A program made the position numbers and the translations under genes. From Bemisia tabaci (lineage: Eukaryota > Arthropoda > Insecta > Hemiptera > Aleyrodidae), in assembly GCF_918797505.1 (NCBI RefSeq), contig NC_092797.1:22395372-22459371 (forward strand): a stretch of 64,000 nt of DNA, given 5' to 3'. Each line of letters opens with the position of its first letter. The first letter of the stretch is position 1. Below the pieces are notes generated by a model, which saw nothing but the letters and a program-made list of their open reading frames with translations, had not been told where the DNA came from and searched no databases. Positions 56,764-64,000 of the stretch are shown piece after piece.

Positions 56764-57016
56764 CTGTCGTGCTGAGGAAGAACGCCGTATGAACATTCGA
56801 GAGTTGCCAAATATCCCTTGATAAAACATGTATTTCTGGCAACATTCATGCATATTTTTCCTCGACATTTTCAGATATTTTTGATTAAATTGCGCACAAA
56901 GTTGTTTGAAAATTTTAGAAAATAATATACGCAATTTTCCCAGAAAATTCGGTTTTTATCGGAGGAAACTTGGCAACGTCTGAAGGCTCATACAGCGTTC
57001 TTCCTTAGCCGGGCAG
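56764..57016 (-). mobile_element. Family B MITE, copy B10, reverse orientation
   Basis: CTGTCGTGCTGAGGAAGAAC and GTATGAACATTCGAGAGTTG at the left. GGCAACGTCTGAAGGCTCAT and CCTTAGCCGGGCAG at the right. The arm signatures are exchanged relative to B9. Confidence 0.9.
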
Positions 57017-57230
57017 TATGGTACAATGGTCCTGCGGTGCGGAAGCTCAGTGTCATTGTATCGTGAGAGTGGCTGTATTTACAGCGGCTTTGAATTAGCT
57101 GACGTTCCCTACCACTCGCATCAGCATGAGTAGCAAGCAGGTAGTTAGTTGCATGTATATCATTGGATTGTTTTTTGCGTCAAAGTCACAGAATTTTAAA
57201 AAAAGAAAAAGACGTGCGTTTCAGAGTTAG

Positions 57231-57454
57231 TACACGGATAAAAAAAACTTCGTGCGTGGCACCCAAAGTTTAGGTCATGTGGATCTCTGAAGTTTTCGGA
57301 TTGAGCATCTGAACACTTAAGGTCTAGCTGCCGAAGTTCAGGTCAGACATCTGAAACTTCAGTTCTTACATCTGAAGTACTTCAAATGTGAGAACCGAAG
57401 TTTTTTGGATGTGAAAACCGAAGGTCCCACGCACGAGGTTTTTTTCTCCGTGTA
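57231..57454. mobile_element. Family C foldback, copy C2
   Basis: TACACGGATAAAAAAAACTT and CGTGCGTGGCACCC at the left. GGTCCCACGCACGAGGTTTT and CTCCGTGTA at the right. The centre ACATCTGAAGTACTTCAAAT is palindromic. TA at both ends is probably the target duplication. Confidence 0.87.
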
Positions 57455-57696
57455 AAAATGAACATCCACGGTTCAAACATAAAATTATTTTGCGTCGTAT
57501 AATAAAGGCATCTTTTGGGTAGATAAAACAACAAAATTTCTTCTTCTCTCCGAACCGCTCTTGGCACTTCACAAGGACTCTACTTGGTAGGTAGTGAAAT
57601 TGGTATTGACTAACTCAATATTTTTCTCAAACTCGCAAGTGAGATTTTTCCCATTAAACGCCCCGTGAAGACATGGCCTATAGTGTACATCTGCTG

Positions 57697-57845
57697 CAGT
57701 GGCAAGGTATTATTGATCGATTATCTGTATTCCTCATTTGAATCTATGGTAAAAGATCGATTAATACGGTGTTCGTTTATCGATCCTTTTCCACGGGTTT
57801 AAATGGCAGATCAATCGATGTATCGCAAAGCACGTCACGCGACTG
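57697..57845 (+). mobile_element. Family J foldback, copy J2
   Basis: CAGTGGCAAGGTATTATTGA to GTATCGCAAAGCACGTCACG, with GGTTTAAATGGCAGATCAAT and AAGATCGATTAATACGG in the arms, closely matching J1 and J3. Confidence 0.82.
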
Positions 57846-58349
57846 ATCTGTTTTGTACAACAGACCTATTTAGACCGGGAAAGCGAGCCACCCTCGCGGC
57901 GCGGGCGTGATGGATGGGGGCGCGATGCGGAATCGATAGGGATCTCTCTTGTTGAGCGGGGGAGTGAAGTGATCGAGAGTAAACGTTGTCCTCGTGTCCG
58001 GGTTCGGGGGGACCATGGAATTGAATCATAATCGACTGTGCTTGCATGGACTGTGTCAACATCCCGATCGAGTGGAATAAGCGGCTCTGCTTCGTTTCAA
58101 TCCGCGCGCGCCTCGGATGAGCAGTCCTGGGGCCGAGCCGAGGGGCGGCATGGTCATGGTCCACCCTTGTTGCCGTCTGGCCATCAACCATAAATCGTCG
58201 AGAGGAGATCAGCGCAAATCTATTCGAAAATACATGGACTCGTTGAAATTCAGAGATGATGTACTTTGGTAATCCACCGTTGCTATTTTCTCTATGACAC
58301 TTACGAGATACTTTCGGAAATAAACGCTCAGATTTGCCTGATTGGTATA
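57846..58349. other. Non-coding stretch, GC-richer at its left
   Basis: The minus-strand frame at 57835-58191 (118 residues) overlaps the end of the J2 MITE and carries no recognisable domain. Not called as a gene. Confidence 0.35.
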
Positions 58350-58662
58350 TACACGGAAAAGAACTTCGTGCATGGGACCCGAAGTTGAGGTCATATGGAT
58401 ATCTGAAGTTTTCGGATCACGCATCTGAAAATTTGAGGTCCAGCTGCCGAAGTTCCGGTTAGGCATCTGAAGTACTTCGGTATGTGCCGAAGGGTTCGGG
58501 TCACACGCATCTAAAGTATCCGGTACATACCGAAGTACTTCAGATGTCTGACCCGAACTTCGGCAGTTGCATCTCAAGTTTTTGGATGCGTGATCCGAAA
58601 AATTCAGGGATCCATATGACCTCAACTTCGGGTCCCGTGCACGAAGTTTTTCTCTCTGTGTA
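58350..58662. mobile_element. Family C foldback, copy C3
   Basis: TACACGGAAAAGAACTTCGT and GCATGGGACCCGAAGTTGAG at the left. CTCAACTTCGGGTCCCGTGC and ACGAAGTTTTTCTCTC then TGTGTA at the right. It is longer than C2 because its inner arms also include AGTACTTCGGTATGTGCCGA and its complement. Flanked by TA. Confidence 0.9.
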
Positions 58663-58976
58663 GCAATACTTTACCAGATATATTACGAAAAACTCAAAAG
58701 CCGTGGTGTAATTCATACCTCAAATCTATCCCAGAAAACGCACATAGTTGTTCACTGATGCTTCAGACACTCTAGAATTGACATCAGCCACAATGTAAGA
58801 AAAATTGAGCGATTCGTCGATGGCTGAAGTGCGAAACCACGTATCTTCATTGCGGTGTTTCAAACTCTCCGCTCTTATTTCATTTTTTCGAATAGAGACA
58901 AGTCAGCTTTAGAGCTTGAAAATGAAGAGTATTCTACTGATAGAGGAGAAAAATCGAGGAACTTTTCAAGATATTA
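58663..58976. other. Short non-coding stretch
   Basis: Nothing recognised. Confidence 0.4.
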
Positions 58977-59203
58977 CACTGGAAAAAAAACACATTGGAT
59001 CTAGAGTCCAGACTCTTAAAAACAGCGACAAGAAAAAATACTCTTGATTCAATCGGATTTTTGCTTAACTCAAGAACCAAGCCTCTTAATTTAAGCGGAT
59101 TTCCTTTTGATTTCAGCTTAAATTTGATTGAGTCATGAGTATTTTTTCTTGTCAATGTTTTCAAGAGTCTGGACTCTAGATCCAATGTGTTTTTTTTTCA
59201 GTG
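58977..59203 (-). mobile_element. Family A MITE, copy A8
   Basis: CACTGGAAAAAAAACACATT to TTTTTTTTCAGTG, flanked by TA on both sides. The core AAGCCTCTTAATTTAAGCGG gives the reverse orientation. Confidence 0.93.
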
Positions 59204-60356
59204 TACGTTGACTAGTTTTCCAAGGGAAGAATAAAGTAAGACATAGCGTCTGCAACTTCGCAACTGGAGATACGTGGGCTCGCACCTTAATCATCGATAT
59301 AAACTTTAGAGAGCAACACCTCAGCGTACATTTGAAGGAATCGCAGGCATTCCAATTGAATAATTCTTCGCTTTCCGCCAGCAGTATCATAATTAATGGC
59401 GAAACCATTTGGCAGCGCGGAACGCGACTGTATTAATATTTCGCCTCGCCCACGCGTCCAGCACTCACACGTAAACTAATTTTGATTAAAATCCAATCAG
59501 GGGCAAGTCAATACGCCGATCATTCCAATCACCGCTGTTTTCCAATCCTCATGCCTGGACCCCATGTCGATCACTCCCAGAACGTTTTGCTATCCCACTA
59601 CTGCCGCGTCGCGGAATAGAGCCGTAAGTGCATTTCCGTATGAACCGTGGCTATCACATGATCTTATGTGTCCCGAAGCTCATCCCGAGCTGCACTTACG
59701 GCTCTCTTCCATAAAACGGCGGGCTAACCCCTGTTTCCATTAAACGCTCGGCGGATTCGGCTCCCGCTGAGTTGGATTTTAGTTCCGAATCGGCTTGCGG
59801 ACAGCGGTCGCGAAAATTCCAAACCCTGCTCCGTTGCGGAGCTGCCGGATAATTCCACTCAGAAGAATTAGTTTGTTGATTGTACGGGAACAATCCAATC
59901 GACTCCGAATTCGATCGGGGCTTTCCTGTGACTCCGAGAGGAAACATCGGCATCACTCCTATATTTGCTCGACTTACAGTAAAACAAAAACTGGTGTTCA
60001 ATAATGGATGCAGGCTACTCAGCGTCTAATCTTGGTAATAAGGAATTGATGCTAGCGGTAAAAGGAAAATCTTTTAATGGCCTCAACTTTCTGGTCGCCT
60101 CTATTGTTATTCTAGTGACAGTGATGGGAGAACCTGGAGTGCCTAAATAGGGAGAGTATGGCAACTCGAAAATTTGGAGGTTAAGTTTGATCAGGTCATG
60201 TAGCTCTTGGGACCCAAAAGTGCAGCCAACCTATGAACTCGAATTATCCAGTGGTACTAATTTTCAAATTTCAACTATTTACACTGATCAAAAATTATAA
60301 AAGCACGTATAAAACTTTGATTTCGCTGACATTTTCTCAGTTTCAATAGTTTCAAG
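59204..60356. other. Non-coding stretch with a short hairpin at 59618-59706
   Basis: AGAGCCGTAAGTGCA (59618-59632) and TGCACTTACGGCTCT (59691-59705) are perfect 15-bp inverted repeats about 58 bp apart, a possible tiny foldback element. No gene was recognised elsewhere. Confidence 0.5.
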
Positions 60357-60448
60357 ATTTTTCCTCAAATCCTGATGAAATCGAGATTAGATCCTGATTG
60401 GCCTCAAATCCTGATAGAATCGGGAAAATCCTGATACTAGACACCCTG
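60357..60448 (+). mobile_element. Family K MITE, right half (K2)
   Basis: CTCAAATCCTGATGAAATCG, AGATCCTGATTGG, AAATCCTGATAG and the terminus CTAGACACCCTG match the right part of K1 (26400-26489). The left half is absent. Confidence 0.78.
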
Positions 60449-60490
60449 AATATGTACGTTAACCTCATTCTTCTGATCGCTAAGACACTA

Positions 60491-60714
60491 CACTGGAAAA
60501 AAACATTGAATCTAGAGTCAAGACTCTTGAAAACATCGACAAGAAAAAATACTCTTGATTCAATCAGATTAAAGCTTAAATCAAAAGGCAATCCGCTCAA
60601 ATTAAGAAGCTTGGTTCTTGATTCAAGCTTAAGTCTGATTGAATCAAGAGTATTTTTTCTTGTCAATGTTTTCAAGAGTCTGGACTCTAGATCCAATGTG
60701 TTTTTTTTCCAGTG
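60491..60714 (+). mobile_element. Family A MITE, copy A9
   Basis: CACTGGAAAAAAACATTGAA to TTTTTTTTCCAGTG, flanked by TA on both sides. The core GCTCAAATTAAGAAGCTTGG has the orientation of A1. The 124- and 162-residue frames on opposite strands are hairpin read-through. Confidence 0.93.
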
Positions 60715-61105
60715 TACGGTCCAAGCGGACCGCATGTTTGAACTCATAAGTACACGAAGCGAATGCTTGTGACAAAAATATTCACCGGGAAGAATAGAGG
60801 TGCTCACAGGCGGTGCGTAACGACAGCAATTTAATCTCAAAGAAAAAGAGAGCGGCGAGGCTCAGAGGAGCGTAACAACATAGGTAAAAAAAAACCAAGG
60901 TATTTGAATAAACGCGGGAGGTTGCCTACACATCGATCCATAAACACGCAGACTCGCGGGCCTAAGTTTCTCGCTTTCTTTATATTCCCTCCGAAAATAA
61001 GTCAATTTTCTCCTTCAACGGGCCGGTGTTCGCTCGCCGAGTTACAGATGAGCCGCTGAAGGGATCCTATCCAACTCCTCCTGTCATCTCCAAGGAGCCA
61101 GAGCC
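60715..61105. other. Non-coding stretch, nothing recognised
   Basis: No gene or shared repeat was noticed. Confidence 0.4.
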
Positions 61106-61254
61106 GGTGGCGAGCCGCGAATGATCGATTATCGATATTTCCCCATTTGAAACCGTGGTAAAGAATCGATTAGAGGTGTTCGATGTTTATCGATCCTTTT
61201 CCAAAGGTTTAAATGGCAGATCAATCGATATATCGCAAAGCACGCCACGCCGCT
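61106..61254 (+). mobile_element. Family J foldback, copy J3
   Basis: GTGGCGAGCCGCGAATGATC to GATATATCGCAAAGCACGCC, with TTTCCCCATTTGAAAC and AGGTTTAAATGGCAGATCAA shared with J1 and J2. Confidence 0.82.
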
Positions 61255-61341
61255 AGAGAGCCAAAAGAGGAAAAGATACGCCGCCGAGAGGGAAAGTAAT
61301 TACTTTCCACGAAAACGTAAGAAGAAAGAGGGCTCGAGATT

Positions 61342-61594
61342 CTGCCGCGCTAAGGAAGAACGCCGTAGGAGCCTTCCAACGTTGCTAAATTTATTCAGAC
61401 AAATCATGGATTTTCAGTAGAATTTGTGAATACACCTCTCTCGATTTTTTAGAGAATTTTATTCGCAATTGTAACTAAAATATCTGAGGATTTCAAGAAA
61501 GAATATTTACTACTACCCTCAAAAATACACGATTAATCGTGAGAGACTTGGCAACATTTGAAAGTTCATGCGGTGTTATTCCTTAGCACGGCAG
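61342..61594 (+). mobile_element. Family B MITE, copy B11
   Basis: CTGCCGCGCTAAGGAAGAAC and GAGCCTTCCAACGTTGCTAA at the left. GGCAACATTTGAAAGTTCAT and CCTTAGCACGGCAG at the right. The plus-strand 64-codon frame starting at 61558 crosses the boundary and has no support. Confidence 0.88.
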
Positions 61595-61865
61595 GATTCT
61601 GGAGAGTCGTCGGCCCTGAGAGCATCCCTTTTCAAGCCTACCTGCCTACAGACTGTTTCGGATTTGACGTCAAGCCGGTTCTAGGTAGGTATCGACCATT
61701 CGCGATGAGGAAAACATGGTGCGGAAACGAGGCTAGAGCTTATAAAAAATAGATGATAACTCAGGGGATTTCGGCGTCTTAAGGGACCATTATCAACTGC
61801 AAGACCGAGAAAAACAAAAGGAAAATAAATTGATAAAGCATAAAAACTTTACGCCAACCTTAACT
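61595..61865. other. Short non-coding stretch
   Basis: Nothing recognised. Confidence 0.4.
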
Positions 61866-61999
61866 GGACTACATTTTGTAATTCGGAACTAAATTTTTGG
61901 CCTATCTGTAGAAACACTACTATGCATAGTGATACTAATGTACAATCGTTGTTTCTAAACTGAGCCAGAAATTGCAGTTTCAATTGCAAAATATAGTCG
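61866..61999. mobile_element. Family N foldback, copy N2
   Basis: TGGACTACATTTTGTAATTC, GGAACTAAATTTTTGGCC on the left and GAGCCAGAAATTGCAGTTTC, AATTGCAAAATATAGTCGAA on the right form an imperfect hairpin centred near ACTATGCATAGTGAT. Confidence 0.75.
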
Positions 62000-63471
62000 A
62001 ACTGTATGGTGAAGGAAAAACTTTTCGTCGACGGTAACTGCATGGTGATAGCTTACAGTTTATTATGAACCCATTGCATTAATGGTTAAAAGGCGTATGA
62101 CTTGCTTTGGACAGGAATTTTAATTTTAGCGAGAAAAAACACTAAAAAATGGCCCGAACTGTATGTTTGCTCCCAAATAGTGTGGGCCTAGCACCGTTTC
62201 TCCACCTTGTTTTAATTTAAGGTAAACTTTAATTTAAGATAGATTCAATGAAAATTAAAATTACAGTAAAAAAAATTTACACGTCTCTAAGCCTTTGTGC
62301 ATACTGACCAGTTTCCTCTTACCATTTCAAATTTTAATTAAAAAATTGTCTAAATATTCAGGATAGTAATCTGTTAAATAATATGTTAGGCAATTTTCTT
62401 AGAGAGTGCCTTATATTTTTCCCTCATAACTGATCCGTCTTCGTGAAAATTAAATTAGACGCGATAATTGAAACACTCTGAATCCAAAATGGGTTTTTAT
62501 AGTTGGACCACGGCTGGTTGTAAGATCTGCCAACGATGTCGGGCATACAATCTTCCGACGTGTAGGTTTGAGTTAACCACTCCCCTACCCGCTCACCCTA
62601 AGGTCTGAAGTCGAAGCCAGCTATCTCTATTTTACACTTCTACGGATACAACCGAAGGAAATACGATAAGCTAACTTGGGCATCCCCTGGAAAGCCTCCA
62701 GCACCAGCGACGGGACCCTGTACTGAAGATGTGGGTCTGAGCTGGAAATCTGTTATTTGAATATACTGCACGTGGCTACCATATCTCGGATTTTAAGGGG
62801 TCACTGAAACTAGGGGATGTTTTCAGCCTCAAAGGCATTGATAGTGTTAGGTGCTCGTTGGACCCAGTTTCCAAAGACAACTTTATTCCGCATTGGGGCG
62901 AGATAAAACGTTAATTGGACGTTACAACGTTATGAAGTTTAACAACGACGGTTCCGATGTTTTCCATCATGTGATGTGGGAGAACCTAGTTTGAAAGTGC
63001 CGCAAGCTGGAAATGAATGGTGTGCAATCGAAGAGGCTACTTGACGCGATTTAAAGCTATTCTTGCTAAAAGAGTTTCACACCTCCTGAGCTAAATGTAA
63101 TTTCATTTCTCATTCAGAGAAAGAAAAAAAGTAGAAGAAAAAAACAGGTTGGTTTTCCCGAGGATATGCATTCCGGGAACGCTAAGCTTCTGACAAAAGT
63201 ATCATAATGTTAGTAGGTCTCTAAGAACGTTATTTCAGTTGATTTTTGTCAAATAATTTTTTATTGTCCATTAGACTTTCTCAGTATTTGGTCACGACTA
63301 TCTCCCAGACTACGGAATTAGTCTAATAACACTGACAGCTAAGGTTTACTAACTCGCTTTAGAGCACTGAAAATATTAATTATGATCTTTCCTTCTCATT
63401 CCGACTGATTCGCCTTCGAAAATCAACTTAGGAAAAATCGGGGGCTGAAGAGCGGTAATAGTTGATTGCGG
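62000..63471. other. Non-coding stretch, nothing recognised
   Basis: About 1.5 kb without recognisable genes or repeats shared with the window. Confidence 0.4.
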
Positions 63472-63477
63472 CACTGG

Positions 63478-63511
<34 letters not shown>

Positions 63512-63724
63512 ATTGGATCTAGAGTCCAGACTCTTGAAAACATTGACAAGAAAAAGGACTCTTGATTCAATCAGATTTAGGCTTAACTCAAAAGGAAATC
63601 CGCTCAAATTAAGGGGCTTGGTTCTTGATTTAAGCTTAAATCTGATTGAATCAAGAGTATTGTTGCTTGTCGATGTTTTTAAGAGTCTGGACTCTAGATC
63701 CAATGTGTGTTTTTTTTTCCAGTG
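63472..63724 (+). mobile_element. Family A MITE, copy A10 with expanded A tract
   Basis: CACTGG followed by a roughly 32-nt A run, then the standard arm (CCATTGGATCTAGAGTCCAG) and an end of TTTTTTTTTCCAGTG. The core GCTCAAATTAAGGGGCTTGG has the orientation of A1. The A run accounts for the extra length. Confidence 0.92.
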
Positions 63725-64000
63725 GGTGGTTCAGTTAGGTTTGTTTAATTGAAGTTGTATAGGAGCACAAAAACTAAAGTAAGCAGTTAGGCACTTTGAG
63801 CGACTCCTGAGCAGTAATAGTTGCTGGCAGCAGCCTGGCTAACAATTAGCTTGTACCGTTTCAGTAGCTATCGCACATTAATAACTATTTGTAGAATCGT
63901 GCTCGTCAAAATTGGAAAATAAAATAAATCATGTTTTCATTAAATGATGCTTGGCTAGGATGACACTTTTAAAGTGCGCTGAGTTTCAAAAAATGCGGGG
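63725..64000. other. Non-coding stretch to the window edge
   Basis: Nothing recognised. Confidence 0.4.

Noticed and set aside
57835..58191. 118-codon minus-strand frame
   Set aside because: It begins inside GC-richer sequence and ends in a family J MITE. No motif, splice or promoter support was found.
1..64000. tRNA, rRNA or snRNA genes
   Set aside because: I looked for B-box-like GGTTCGAATC contexts with a matching acceptor stem and for rRNA-like conserved blocks and found none that held up. A covariance-model scan would be decisive.

Overview
This window is eukaryotic nuclear DNA, almost certainly from an arthropod. The signs are an AT-rich background, an RTE-type LINE of the kind common in insects, a dense load of foldback MITEs, and no operon or bacterial gene structure. 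An insect, possibly a hemipteran, is my best guess. I cannot name the species from the sequence alone.

The only long intact coding region is on the minus strand at 17672-20728. It is a complete endonuclease/reverse-transcriptase ORF of an RTE-like non-LTR retrotransposon, flanked by an apparent 14-bp target-site duplication. No host protein-coding gene can be recognised. The remaining open frames are short, and several of the longer ones simply read through MITE hairpins.

The most striking non-repeat signal is a set of minus-strand splice-like sites at about 45175, 24456 and 1455, with a weaker fourth at 33406. Each has a pyrimidine-rich tract, then CAG directly abutting GTRAG (GTATT in the weak one), then a GTGAGT donor 26-72 nt further on. 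This is the layout of recursive-splicing ratchet points with RS-exons. It suggests that the window, or at least 1.4-45 kb of it, lies inside a very long intron of a minus-strand gene whose coding exons are outside.

The rest is a layered field of non-autonomous DNA transposons. Family A (termini CACTGGAAAA, usually TA target duplications) has ten copies plus a relative at 38967. Family B (terminus near CTGCCGTGCTAAGGAA) has about a dozen. Families C, E, G, H, J, K, L, N and Q have one to four each. Nested cases give relative ages: a 657-bp hAT-like element with an 8-bp duplication sits inside an A element (52246-52902), an A element sits inside an E element (about 25 kb), and an H element sits inside a B element (about 42 kb). 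A nearly perfect 1.2-kb palindrome lies at 47394-48605. Small tandem duplications (2600-3067, 26808-26936, 40789-41252), a 20-bp minisatellite (27880-27979) and homopolymer runs complete the picture.

Family letters (A, B, C and so on) are mine, assigned by comparing copies within the window. Boundaries are read by eye and may be off by a few bases, more in diverged copies.
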